This document shows positions 1 to 10,893 of a stretch of 36,805 nt of DNA, one piece after another; position 1 is the stretch's first letter, and the number at the start of each line of letters is the position of its first letter. A program made the translations under genes and the position numbers. The stretch comes from Cytophagaceae bacterium (GTDB lineage: Bacteria > Bacteroidota > Bacteroidia > Cytophagales > Spirosomataceae), in assembly GCA_027488335.1 (NCBI GenBank), contig JAIYBU010000105.1:1-36805 (forward strand), in the 5' to 3' direction. A model generated the notes under the pieces. The model was not told the origin of the DNA. It made no database searches and was given only the letters and a program-made list of their open reading frames with translations.

Positions 1-69
1 AGTATTTTGTCGAGAACTGAGATTTAGGCGATAGTGTTTTGCAACAAAGCCATAATTTATATCATTTTA

Positions 70-98
70 TTGGTGGTTTTGTTGCACTTTTATATTTG
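70..98 (+). promoter_or_regulatory. Candidate promoter of the GH78 gene
   Basis: A TTG at 70-72 is followed after 18 bases by TATATTTG at 91-98, which fits the Bacteroidota sigma-A pattern TAnnTTTG with a TTG-type upstream box. It would leave a leader of roughly 90 bases before the rhamnosidase start. AT-rich DNA gives such matches by chance, so support is weak. The rest of 1-196 shows nothing else recognisable. Confidence 0.3.
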
Positions 99-196
99 AA
101 TAAAATCCTGATTTTAAATTACTTTTAAACAAGACAGTGCAGGAGTCTTTTTATAAATGTAAGTCTTATTTTTGAAGTTAGAAACTCAATTTTAAA

Positions 197-3100
197 ATGA
201 AGTATTCAACCTTAACGATGAAAAAACAAATACTACTGACAGCTATTTTTATGCTGTTTTTGGGCCAAGTTTTTGCCCAATTTAAACTTCAAAAACTCCA
301 AGTTAATTATCAAATCACACCTTTGGGAACGGATTTAACGACACCACAATTTTCGTGGCAAATGGCAAATACGACCAATAAACGTGGACAAGCTCAAGTT
401 GCCTATCAAATAGAAGTGACTGATGAACAAAATCAAGTAGTTTGGAACTCAAAAAGAGTTGAGTCAAATCTTTCTCATGCCATTCAGTATCAAGGTCAAG
501 CTTTAAAACCTACCACCCGATATATATGGAAACTAACGGTTTGGGATAATTTCAAGGCTTTTTCGGTGAATACTTCTTGGTACGAGACTGGCTTTTTGAA
601 TCCTAAAATAGCTGCTTGGTCTGGTTCTCAATGGATAGGTGGAGGTGCAGAAGATATGCCTTTGTACTCGCATTACTTATCGGTTTTCAAACTGCAATAT
701 GATATTCAACTGGATAAAAATAGCAATAAAGCCGCATTTTTGTTCGGAGCAAATGATAGCCGCTTAATGAATAAAAATTTAAACCTGATGGCGGTCGAAC
801 GTAAGAAAAATGAAAGTTATGTTTCGCTCGAATTAGATATTTCGTCACTCAGTGCTGATACTTCCAGCCGAGCTAAATTGAATATCTATCGAGTTGGCTA
901 CACTGCCGATGATAAAACAAATATTCCTTTCAAAACGCTATCAATTCCTCAAAATATTATTAATAACACTAATAAATTTGATAAGCATAGCATTTATACC
1001 GAATGTAATTTTGATTTATTTGATTTTTTTATTGATGGTACTGACGAGGCTCACAAATTAAAAGACCCTAATGCTTCACCCGCTGGCCGTTTTGGGTCAA
1101 GAGGCATCAATCTAAACCCAGTAGGAAGCGGAAATAATTATATAAGTTTTCCGATGTTGGCCGATATTGGTTTCAAAACCGAAGCCAACCAAATGGCTTC
1201 GTTCTCAAATATTCAAGTAAAAAATCTGCGTTACCCAAGCAATGTAATTTTCTCCGAAAACCTCTCTTCGAATAAAAGTATTTTTGAGGGTTTAAAAATA
1301 GAGAATGGCGTGTATCAGGTAGCTGGCAATACTCTAATAACGGCAAATCCAAGCAAGAATGCCATGCCAATGCTCCGCAATGTGTTTTCAGTAGATGGAA
1401 AAAAAATCAAAAAAGCCCGTTTGTACGTAACTGCTCGTGGTATCTACGAAATCTATCTGAATGGACAACGAATCAGCAACGAATACTTCAATCCAGGGCT
1501 TACGCAATACAATAAAAACCATATGTATCAAACCTATGATATTACGGGGTCATTGAGAAACGGACAACCCAATGCCATTGGTGCTTGGTTGAGCGAAGGT
1601 TGGTGGTCTGGTAATATTACATATAGCGGCGAAAGTTGGAACTGGTTCGGCGACCGTCAATCGCTTTTGGCCAAAATGGTTATTACCTATGAAGATGGCA
1701 CAGAACAAATCGTTACATCGAATAATAAAGACTGGAAACTATTTACCGATGGACCGATTAGAGTTGGGTCGTTTTTTCAAGGAGAAGTATACGATGCCAC
1801 CAAAGATGAAGCTATAAAAGGTTGGTCAACGGCCAATTATGATGATAAATCTTGGAAAAAAGCAGTCGAAGTCCCGCTCGAAGGAACTGCTGTGGTGGGC
1901 GATGTAAAATATTCGGGCAGATATTCGGCCTCATTGCCTTACAATGATTTTAAGCTTGTCGGGCAAATGGGCGATAATGCCAGAATCGTAAAAAAACTTA
2001 CCGCACAAAGTGTTGAAGAAGTTCGTCCAAAAGTTTTTGTGTATGATATGGGGCAAAATATGGTGGGTTTTCCTCAAATAAAGATAACAAATGGTAAAAA
2101 AGGTCAAGTAATTACGATTCGTTATGCCGAAATCAAATATCCAAATCTACCCGATTATAAAGGTAACGAAGGTATGGTGATGATGGAAAACATCAGAGCT
2201 GCCCTTACTCAAGACCAATATATTTTGAATGGTGGTTCTGAAATTATTCAACCACGTTTTACTTTTCATGGCTATCGCTATTTAGAAATCACGGGGGTTG
2301 AGCAAGCCATTCCAGCAAATGATGTCAAAGGTTTGGTAATCAGTTCAATCTCAGAATTGGCTTCTTTCTATGAAACCAATAATGCACTCGTAAATAAACT
2401 TTGGCAAAACATTACGTGGTCGCTTCGTAGTAATTTCCTTTCGATTCCGACCGATACGCCCGCTCGAAATGAACGTATGGGTTGGAGTGGCGATATTTCG
2501 GTTTTCTCGAAAAGTGCTACTTACCTAACCGACGCCAATTTGTTTTTGAGAAGACACCTTTTGGCCATGCGAGATATTCAACCAGAAAATGGTCGGTTTA
2601 CTGATGTTGCTCCAATGGGTGGCGGTTTTGGTGGCACACTTTGGGGAAGTGCAGGAATAGTGGTTGCGTGGGAAACGTACCGCCAATACGGTGATATTCA
2701 GTTACTTAGTGAGCATTTCGATGCTATGAAAAAATACATCAATTTTTTAGAAACCAAAGTTGATAAAACGAACGGAATTTTAAACGAAGGGCCATTGGGC
2801 GACTGGCTAAGCCCCGAAGGAAACAAAAACGATAACACGCTGTTTTGGATGGCCTATTTTGCTTATGATTTAGACATTATGAGCCAGATGGCGGCAGTTT
2901 TGGGTAAAACCGAAGAAGCCAAAACCTTAAAAAACAGAAGCGAAGAAATAAAGAAAGCCTTCAACGAAATCTATGTTGACAAAGCTACGCACCGAACCGT
3001 AAAATCAGGCGTAAAAACTGGTTTTATGGGGCCACCAAACGCCCAAGAGTCAGCCGCCAAATCAGATAAAGGTCAGTTGATTGACACGCAAGCATCGTAT

Positions 3101-3796
3101 GCAGTTCCGTTAGCTTTGGGTACTTTCAATGCTGAAAATAAGGTTTTTGCACTCAAATTTTTAAATGAGGCAATTGCTCGCAAAAACAAAGATGATGGTG
3201 GAGTAGAACGTCCTGAAAACTCATTGATGACTGGTTTTATCGGAACTGCTTCAATTTCAGAGGCACTCTCTGAAAATGGAAGCACTGAGTTAGCCTACAA
3301 ACTATTGGTCAATAAGCAATATCCATCATGGTTATATTCGGTCGTAAACGGAGCAACTTCTATTTGGGAAAGACTGAATTCTTATACCGTAGAAAATGGG
3401 TTTGGTGGCAATAATTCAATGAATTCATTTAATCATTATTCATTTGGAGCGGTGGCTTCTTGGATGTATAATTATTCATTGGGTATTCAACGCCACCCGC
3501 AAAAGAATGGTTTTAAGGAGTTTGTGCTGAAACCAACGCCTGACCCAAGCGGTCAAATCACAACTGCCAAAGGGTACTATGATTCGATGTACGGAAGAAT
3601 TAGTAGCGAATGGAAAAATGAAGGAGGAAAAATAACTTATAAGTTTACAGTGCCTGCTAACACTTCCGCTACTTTATATCTTCCTGCAAATAAACAAATC
3701 ACCGAATCTGGGAAAACAGTGAAGATAGACAAAACCGAAGGTGATAAAGTATTGATTTCATTGACTTCGGGAGCTTACATTTTTGAGGTGAAGTAA
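197..3796 (+). CDS. Exported alpha-L-rhamnosidase, GH78, multidomain
   Basis: This 1199-residue protein should remove terminal alpha-L-rhamnose from plant polysaccharides or glycosides, probably in the periplasm. A hydrophobic signal peptide ends at about residue 27 (VFA|Q). It starts more naturally from Met8 (base 218), so the true start may be 218. Visible order: a fibronectin-like beta domain at about 30-140 (opening LQVNYQITPLGTD, typical of GH78); an extra beta-rich region at about 145-385; the rhamnosidase N-terminal sugar-binding-like domain at about 390-560; a linker beta domain; the (alpha/alpha)6 catalytic domain at about 740-1110; and a C-terminal beta domain. The acid-rich catalytic motif DTPARNERMGWSGD spans 753-766. 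The likely catalytic base is Glu1058 in IWER. The gene is monocistronic as far as seen and is followed by a hairpin. The family assignment is secure; the exact substrate is not. Confidence 0.93.
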   Translation: MKYSTLTMKKQILLTAIFMLFLGQVFAQFKLQKLQVNYQITPLGTDLTTPQFSWQMANTTNKRGQAQVAYQIEVTDEQNQVVWNSKRVESNLSHAIQYQGQALKPTTRYIWKLTVWDNFKAFSVNTSWYETGFLNPKIAAWSGSQWIGGGAEDMPLYSHYLSVFKLQYDIQLDKNSNKAAFLFGANDSRLMNKNLNLMAVERKKNESYVSLELDISSLSADTSSRAKLNIYRVGYTADDKTNIPFKTLSIPQNIINNTNKFDKHSIYTECNFDLFDFFIDGTDEAHKLKDPNASPAGRFGSRGINLNPVGSGNNYISFPMLADIGFKTEANQMASFSNIQVKNLRYPSNVIFSENLSSNKSIFEGLKIENGVYQVAGNTLITANPSKNAMPMLRNVFSVDGKKIKKARLYVTARGIYEIYLNGQRISNEYFNPGLTQYNKNHMYQTYDITGSLRNGQPNAIGAWLSEGWWSGNITYSGESWNWFGDRQSLLAKMVITYEDGTEQIVTSNNKDWKLFTDGPIRVGSFFQGEVYDATKDEAIKGWSTANYDDKSWKKAVEVPLEGTAVVGDVKYSGRYSASLPYNDFKLVGQMGDNARIVKKLTAQSVEEVRPKVFVYDMGQNMVGFPQIKITNGKKGQVITIRYAEIKYPNLPDYKGNEGMVMMENIRAALTQDQYILNGGSEIIQPRFTFHGYRYLEITGVEQAIPANDVKGLVISSISELASFYETNNALVNKLWQNITWSLRSNFLSIPTDTPARNERMGWSGDISVFSKSATYLTDANLFLRRHLLAMRDIQPENGRFTDVAPMGGGFGGTLWGSAGIVVAWETYRQYGDIQLLSEHFDAMKKYINFLETKVDKTNGILNEGPLGDWLSPEGNKNDNTLFWMAYFAYDLDIMSQMAAVLGKTEEAKTLKNRSEEIKKAFNEIYVDKATHRTVKSGVKTGFMGPPNAQESAAKSDKGQLIDTQASYAVPLALGTFNAENKVFALKFLNEAIARKNKDDGGVERPENSLMTGFIGTASISEALSENGSTELAYKLLVNKQYPSWLYSVVNGATSIWERLNSYTVENGFGGNNSMNSFNHYSFGAVASWMYNYSLGIQRHPQKNGFKEFVLKPTPDPSGQITTAKGYYDSMYGRISSEWKNEGGKITYKFTVPANTSATLYLPANKQITESGKTVKIDKTEGDKVLISLTSGAYIFEVK

Positions 3797-3806
3797 GATA
3801 CTGAAT

Positions 3807-3850
3807 TTGATTAATCCTGAATTTAGTTAAGGAGGTTCAGGATTAATCAA
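3807..3850 (+). terminator. Perfect 15-bp hairpin after the GH78 gene
   Basis: Arms 3807-3821 (TTGATTAATCCTGAA) and 3836-3850 are exact reverse complements around a 14-base loop, beginning 10 bases after the rhamnosidase stop. No T-run follows, so this is a transcript-end or 3'-stabilising hairpin rather than a classic intrinsic terminator. Between here and 4027 I see no gene. Confidence 0.5.
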
Positions 3851-4027
3851 GTAGAATATGACTTGCCACAAAGACTCCGACGCAAAATATGATTTTGGTT
3901 TAAACTGGATAGAGATAAAAGATGCAGAGTTTTGAAATATAAGAATTAAGATTTTTAATGACAGTTATTAGGCTTTTTAAGAGGTTATTTCGTTTTCGTG
4001 CAACCTTTTTTATGAAGCTTCGGGTTA

Positions 4028-4066
4028 TCTTATAATATTATAGATTTTGTCTATAATATTATAAGA
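4028..4066. promoter_or_regulatory. Dyad-symmetric peroxide-regulator-like site before katG
   Basis: Two exact 16-base arms (4028-4043 and 4051-4066) flank ATTTTGT. Each arm contains the self-palindrome TATAATATTATA (4031-4042 and 4052-4063), with centres 21 bp apart, about two helical turns. The middle reads ATAG-N7-CTAT (4040-4054), the OxyR dimer half-site pattern. Each 12-bp palindrome also resembles a PerR box (TTATAATNATTATAA) lacking the central base. It ends 9 bases upstream of the -33 box of the candidate katG promoter, an activator-type position. It could instead fold as an RNA hairpin, but no T-run follows. Which regulator binds is inference. Confidence 0.55.
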
Positions 4067-4074
4067 ACAATCAG

Positions 4075-4106
4075 TTTGATTTATCGTTTGTGATGGTGTA
4101 ATTTTG
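4075..4106 (+). promoter_or_regulatory. Candidate katG promoter (Bacteroidota type)
   Basis: TTTG at 4075-4078 and TAATTTTG at 4099-4106 are separated by 20 bases, a full match to the TTTG / TAnnTTTG promoter of this phylum. The predicted transcript would start near 4113, leaving a leader of about 85 bases. Its placement directly downstream of the symmetric site supports both calls. Confidence 0.55.
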
Positions 4107-4182
4107 AGCATTCATAGAATAATAGAATGCTATTAGAGTTGGAACAAAGCATTACAAGCATTTATCATTACAAAATAATTAA

Positions 4183-6420
<2,238 letters not shown>

Positions 6421-6442
6421 TTTAAGTTTATATAATTGCAAA

Positions 6443-6476
6443 AGAGGTGGTCTGGAAACAGACCACCTCTTTTTTT
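6443..6476 (+). terminator. Rho-independent terminator of katG
   Basis: A perfect 12-bp stem (6443-6454 with 6459-6470) closed by a GAAA tetraloop is followed by six T residues at 6471-6476, 22 bases after the katG stop. Confidence 0.93.
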
Positions 6477-6960
6477 GATGCGTTGAGATAAGTTAACGTT
6501 TTATTGCTTAAAGGTTTTGGGTAACTCTGTTTAAATATTGCTCCACTTACCAAATTTGCCTACCAAAGTTCAGAAAAAAGAAATCGCACGGATAAACCTA
6601 TGGAAAGCAAAAGAATTTGTTGAAAAAGGGATGATAAATGTAGGACTTTAATATCAGTAGTATAAAAACCAAAAAAATATCACAAAAATGCCGTAAGTAT
6701 TCTACTCTTTCGCTTGTTTGTTAATAACTACGGTATTCTGAAAATTAACTCAATGATAGTTTCTATTAAAGTTTTATAGACTATAGGATTTGGAGAATTA
6801 AATAAGGAACCTATCTAACATTAAACACTCATACAAGAGTAAACGAATATTCCTATTTAGTTGATTAGTAGTATTTAATGATTCGTCATATAAGAATTTG
6901 AAATGGAGAAGTAAAGAGTTGATAAGCTATCCTTGAAATTGGAATCATAGAGTTTAGTCT
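6477..6960. other. Gene-poor spacer with a possible degraded coding tail
   Basis: About 480 bases without an intact gene. A short + frame from 6535 to a TAA at 6649-6651 reads as a plausible charged C-terminal end (for example KKEIARINLWKAKEF). It has no start and is closed upstream by a stop at 6532-6534. It may be the relic of a lost gene, but I cannot name a family. Nothing else is recognised in this spacer. Confidence 0.3.
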
Positions 6961-6966
6961 TTAACT

Positions 6967-7014
6967 AAAAAAAGTTACCCTCTAAATCTAATCGAAATGA
7001 AGGATAACTTTTTA
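6967..7014 (-). terminator. Terminator of the GH43-symporter operon
   Basis: Read on the minus strand, AGTTATCCT pairs with AGGGTAACT (one G-U pair) around a loop of about 19 bases and is followed by a run of seven T. The hairpin lies about 25 bases beyond the GH43 stop. The mismatch in the stem is a G-U pair only on the minus strand, which fits termination of the leftward operon. Confidence 0.65.
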
Positions 7015-7039
7015 TTCAATTTATAGCTTTTAAACTTAT

Positions 7040-8062
7040 TTATGAAGCTAAGTAAGGGTCAATCGTCATGATTTTACCTGCTGAATCGTAGTTGATTTCA
7101 GTAACTTTTACACTTCTCAAGTGCGTAACACCTTCCGAAAGGCTCGAATCATGGTAGAATAAATACCATTTTCCAGCCACCTCGCAAATAGAATGATGTG
7201 AAGTCCAGCCGACGACAGGGTTTAAGATTTTTCCTTGATAGGTAAATGGACCATAAGGATTATCGCCCGTGGCGTAGCAAATAAAATGCGTATCGCCCGT
7301 CGAATAAGAGAAATAATATTTGCCATTGTATCGGTGTATCCACGAGGCTTCAAAGAAACGTCGGTCATTATCCCCCGCTAAGAGCAATGCCCCATTTTCG
7401 TCTAAAATCTGCACTTCTCGTGGACTTTCGGCAAATTGTAGCATATCATCGCTCAGTTTTGCTACCATTGGACAGAGTGCAGCTTCATCGGGAAGTGGCT
7501 CTTCGTTATTTATATCATATTGATTATTACGGTATTTCTGTAATTGTCCGCCCCAAATTCCACCAAAATATAAATAAAAACTACCATCGACATCTTCAAA
7601 AACCGCAGGGTCAATGCTATAACTACCTTCGATTGGTTGAGGTTGGGCCACAAAAGGTCCAGTTGGCGAGTCAGAAACTGCCACACCAATCTGAAAAATA
7701 TCATCGGCTTTTTTTGCTGGAAAATAAAGATAGTATTTGCCATTTTTTCGAGTAGCGTCAGGTGCCCACATTTGGCGAACCGCCCACGGCACATCTTTTA
7801 CGTGCAAGGCCGTTCCGTGGTCAATGGCTTCACTATCAATCGAATCCATCGAAAATACGTGGTAATCTTCCATTGCAAAATGGCTACCTAAATCATCAAA
7901 AGCAATTCCCGCATCGATGTCATGTGATGGATAAATATAAATTTTTCCATCAAAAACATGAGCCGATGGGTCGGCGGTGAAAATATGTTTTACGAGCGGT
8001 TGTGAAATTGCATTTCTATTTAATACTTCAAAATCTATGTGTTCGATACTTTCTTCTGGCAT
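7040..8062 (-). CDS. Cytoplasmic GH43 beta-xylosidase/arabinofuranosidase-like glycosidase
   Basis: This 340-residue five-bladed beta-propeller glycosidase lacks a signal peptide, so it should cut imported xylo- or arabino-oligosaccharides in the cytoplasm. The three GH43 acids are present: base Asp31 (FTADPSAHVF), pKa modulator Asp151 (SIDPAVF) and general acid Glu238 (RFFEASWIH). It follows the GPH symporter gene by 122 bases on the same strand and ends at its own terminator, so the two probably form an import-and-hydrolyse operon controlled by the divergent Nudix regulator. The compact single-domain form resembles intracellular beta-xylosidases. Arabinofuranosidase activity cannot be excluded. 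Confidence 0.9.
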   Translation of the reverse strand: MPEESIEHIDFEVLNRNAISQPLVKHIFTADPSAHVFDGKIYIYPSHDIDAGIAFDDLGSHFAMEDYHVFSMDSIDSEAIDHGTALHVKDVPWAVRQMWAPDATRKNGKYYLYFPAKKADDIFQIGVAVSDSPTGPFVAQPQPIEGSYSIDPAVFEDVDGSFYLYFGGIWGGQLQKYRNNQYDINNEEPLPDEAALCPMVAKLSDDMLQFAESPREVQILDENGALLLAGDNDRRFFEASWIHRYNGKYYFSYSTGDTHFICYATGDNPYGPFTYQGKILNPVVGWTSHHSICEVAGKWYLFYHDSSLSEGVTHLRSVKVTEINYDSAGKIMTIDPYLAS

Positions 8063-8184
8063 TTCTTTAAATTAATTTTAGTAAAATCAAACATCAATAG
8101 TCTGGCTAAGTTACTGATGAGCAATTACTTAAATAGCTATCTACTGCTAACTGCATCGGCGGCCCGATATTGATGGTTGATTAA

Positions 8185-9648
8185 TTATTTTCTTCTTTGT
8201 TTTAAGTCAGTTTCAATGGTTGTTTCCATTGTTTTATTTATTTCATACCCAAAGAGCAAAATACAGGCAATCAGAAAAACCAATCCTGGATAAATGCTCA
8301 CTGATAATTTTATGCCCGAAACTGTATCGGCAGTTTGTATCGCTTGCTCGGCAACATAACCATAGCTTGAAAGCAAAGCTGCACCAACCGCTCCGCCAAC
8401 GCTTAAACCTATTTTCAAACCAAAAATCATGGCCGAAAATATAATTGCAGTAGCACGACGGTTATTTTTCCATTCTGAATAATCGGCAACATCGGCAATC
8501 ATTGCCCAGAGTAGCGGAATCGTTACGCCATAAGTAAATCCGTGAAGGATTTGTGTGAAAAATACAATTCCGATGGCATCTCTATCATAAAAATTGAAGG
8601 CAACTAAGCACAATGCCGAAAGAGCAAGGAAAATTCCGAAGATATTTCTTTTACCAAATCGGTCAGCGAGTGGTTTGGTAAACATAATTCCAATAATCAT
8701 AAAGATAATTCCACCTGCATTGAAAAGGCTATTTGCTGAGGTTGGAGCATCTTCTGGCCATTCAAATTTTCCGAGTCCAAAACCTGTTATGGTTGTATTC
8801 AAACCTTTTATGAAGGTATTAAAACCAATACTTTCCAAATAGTTTGCTTGGGCAGTGGGGTCGAGATAATACTTAAAATAATAAATATACATTCCACCTT
8901 TAAGTGCCAATGTTATGAAAACCAAAATTGTAACCAGTAGCATGATTACCCAAGGTTTATTACGAGACAAGTCGGTTAAGTCTTGTTTAATGCTGTTTTT
9001 TTCTTCGGATACAGAAACAATTCGCTCTTTTGTACTCAGAAAAGTAATCACCAAGCAGATAACTCCGACAATGGCAAAAAACAACATTACTTTCTCGAAA
9101 CCTACGGCTTTATTACCATGCCCCAGCGATAATGCCAAAGGTAAAAGCAATGACTGAATAATGAATTGAGCAACCATTACCGCCACAAAACGATACGATG
9201 ACAAGCTGTTTCGCTCCTTCATGTCGCCCGTGATTACGCCACTTAGGGCCGAGTAGGGGAGATTACTGGCCGAATAAACAATAACTAAGAAAAAATAAGT
9301 TATGAGTGCATAAATAATTTTTCCAGTTTCACTAAAATCGGGTGTTGAGAAAGCCAATAATGAGATAATTCCGAAAGGAACAGAAGTCCATAATACCCAC
9401 GGACGAAATTTCCCCCAACGAGTATTGGTTCGGTCGGCAATAATACCCATTAGAATATTGAAAAATGCACCCAAAAACCCACCAATAAAAATAATAATAC
9501 TGGCTGCTCCCGCAGGTATTTTATAAACATCGGTATAGAAATAGGCCAAAAAGGTCATTAATGTCTGAAAAATAAGATTGGCGGCCAAGTCACCGAGGCT
9601 ATATCCAATTTTTTCGATAACCGATAATTTATATGATTCTGAATTCAT
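8185..9648 (-). CDS. GPH-family (MFS) glycoside/pentoside cation symporter
   Basis: This 487-residue inner-membrane protein has about 12 hydrophobic helices. Its opening (KIGYSLGDLAANLIFQ, then FYTDVYKIPA) and the DRTNTRWGKFRPW loop are characteristic of the glycoside-pentoside-hexuronide:cation symporters (MelB, XynP/YicJ type). It should import xylosides, arabinosides or short oligosaccharides with H+ or Na+. It is the first gene of the leftward pair with the cytoplasmic GH43. It is divergent from the Nudix regulator, with a palindromic operator candidate about 95 bases upstream of its start. The substrate is inferred from neighbours only. Confidence 0.92.
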   Translation of the reverse strand: MNSESYKLSVIEKIGYSLGDLAANLIFQTLMTFLAYFYTDVYKIPAGAASIIIFIGGFLGAFFNILMGIIADRTNTRWGKFRPWVLWTSVPFGIISLLAFSTPDFSETGKIIYALITYFFLVIVYSASNLPYSALSGVITGDMKERNSLSSYRFVAVMVAQFIIQSLLLPLALSLGHGNKAVGFEKVMLFFAIVGVICLVITFLSTKERIVSVSEEKNSIKQDLTDLSRNKPWVIMLLVTILVFITLALKGGMYIYYFKYYLDPTAQANYLESIGFNTFIKGLNTTITGFGLGKFEWPEDAPTSANSLFNAGGIIFMIIGIMFTKPLADRFGKRNIFGIFLALSALCLVAFNFYDRDAIGIVFFTQILHGFTYGVTIPLLWAMIADVADYSEWKNNRRATAIIFSAMIFGLKIGLSVGGAVGAALLSSYGYVAEQAIQTADTVSGIKLSVSIYPGLVFLIACILLFGYEINKTMETTIETDLKQRRK

Positions 9649-9743
9649 AATAGTATAGTGCTTAGGTTTTGCTAAATGTAGATAGGTTAGGGTTTAAGTT
9701 TACTTGAACAGCTGAAAATAATTTGTTTTATATGAGAAAGTTA

Positions 9744-9770
9744 GTAAAATAACCTTATAGTTTATTTTAC
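9744..9770. promoter_or_regulatory. 27-bp palindrome in the symporter/regulator divergent region
   Basis: GTAAAATAA (9744-9752), nine bases, then TTATTTTAC (9762-9770): exact 9-bp half sites. It lies between the divergent symporter gene and the Nudix regulator gene, the place expected for the operator of the pathway regulator. I saw no second full copy in the window. Confidence 0.5.
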
Positions 9771-9920
9771 CACAAGTATAGGGCGTATTTTTCTTATTTA
9801 CAAAGTTTCATTAAACTAATTATTGAAAAAATACAAAATAAATGAAGTTTGATTTCCAAAACGCTTTATAAATGCACAGCTTAAAAACGAGAAATGATAG
9901 CAATTTGAGGAAAAGTATGT

Positions 9921-10664
9921 GTGAACGTTAGTTTTTCTGGTAAATTGCATAATTATCTTATTAAAAACCTTACAAAATTGCAGTACTCAGATAATATAAT
10001 AGACGCACTTTCGATTGACTGCGTTATTTTTGGTTTCAAAGATACCCAACTTTATGTTTTGCTGGTAAAACACGGTATTGGCCCAACGCTTGGTCAATGG
10101 GCTTTGCCTGGAAGCTGGATTAGATATAATGAAAGTATTGATGCCGCTGCAAATAGGATTCTCTCTTCGCAAACTTCAGTTGGAGATATTTATCTTGAGC
10201 AATTTAAGACTTTTGGAGATTTAGACCGTTTTCCTGCTCGACGAGTGATTACGATTGCCTATTATGCCCTCGTAAATATCGAAAAGTTTGAACTTCATGC
10301 TGGCCCAACCGAGGCCGATGTACAGTGGTTTAAGGTTTGGGATGTACCAACGATGCCATTTGACCATAAGACTATTTTTGAAAGCTGTCTGAGTTTTCTC
10401 AAGCACAAGGTTCAACACGAACCAATTGGGTTCAATTTATTGCCACCCAAATTTACACTCCTTCAACTATTGGAACTCTATGAAGCCATACTGAATCAAA
10501 AACTGGACAAGTCGAATTTTCGTAAAAAGTTTTTAAAGATGAATTTACTGGTTGATACCAAAGAACGCCAACAAGATGTTTCGCATCGGGCGGCAACGCT
10601 TTATCGTTTTGATGAAAATATCTATAATAAACTACTGGATAAGGGTTTTGTTTTTGAAATTTAG
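9921..10664 (+). CDS. Nudix-type (NrtR/AraR-like) sugar regulator, probably of xyloside genes
   Basis: The 247-residue protein has an N-terminal Nudix fold (about residues 25-150) and a C-terminal winged-helix region (about 155-235, with PIGFNLLPPKFTLLQLLELYEAIL and KSNFRKKFLKMNLLVDT in order). This is the layout of Bacteroidota sugar regulators related to NrtR and AraR. The Nudix catalytic box is degenerate: where REuxEE is expected it reads RILSSQ, so it should bind rather than hydrolyse its ligand. Only a GTG start at 9921 is available in frame; the frame is closed at 9906-9908 and no ATG lies before the conserved region, so a downstream TTG is also possible. It is divergent from the symporter-GH43 pair and is a clear paralogue of the AraR-type gene at 22733. 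A XylR-like role is inference. Confidence 0.85.
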   Translation: MNVSFSGKLHNYLIKNLTKLQYSDNIIDALSIDCVIFGFKDTQLYVLLVKHGIGPTLGQWALPGSWIRYNESIDAAANRILSSQTSVGDIYLEQFKTFGDLDRFPARRVITIAYYALVNIEKFELHAGPTEADVQWFKVWDVPTMPFDHKTIFESCLSFLKHKVQHEPIGFNLLPPKFTLLQLLELYEAILNQKLDKSNFRKKFLKMNLLVDTKERQQDVSHRAATLYRFDENIYNKLLDKGFVFEI

Positions 10665-10796
10665 TAGTAAGACATTGATTAGATAACTATCTAATTAGAT
10701 GAATCAAAACCTTTTCACGAATGAGTTTTGATTAGGCAAGGAGTGAAGGCATAAAGTTTGTTTCTCAAATTTTAAGTATCAAATTGAAAATAATAA
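10665..10796. other. Convergent spacer with small inverted repeats
   Basis: After the regulator stop there is a short palindrome (TTAGATA-AC-TATCTAA, 10679-10694) and an inverted repeat AATCAAAAC/GTTTTGATT (10702-10710 and 10725-10733). Either could end the rightward regulator transcript, but neither has a T-run. Confidence 0.3.
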
Positions 10797-10841
10797 AAAC
10801 AAAAACTACCGAAAATGTTATCGAAAACGTTTTCGGTAGTT
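10797..10841 (-). terminator. Terminator of the CotH-like gene
   Basis: On the minus strand a 12-bp stem (10841-10830 pairing with 10815-10804) around a 14-base loop is followed by a T-rich run (TTTGTTTTTATT). It lies about 50 bases past the stop of the CotH-like gene. Confidence 0.7.
10822..10835. promoter_or_regulatory. LacI-type operator-like palindrome
   Basis: CGAAAACGTTTTCG is a perfect 14-bp palindrome with the central CG typical of LacI-family operators. It lies inside the terminator hairpin of the CotH-like gene, in a convergent region where no promoter is expected. It may therefore only be a by-product of the hairpin, or a relic of the decayed LacI regulator nearby. Confidence 0.3.
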
Positions 10842-10893
10842 GTGTGAAAATTGAACGCAGATTGGCTATCAGAGAATCATCTTTAAAAAGAAG

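Noticed and set aside
7387..7755. Several overlapping + strand frames opposite the cytoplasmic GH43
   Set aside because: The minus-strand GH43 has all catalytic acids; the + frames show no family features.
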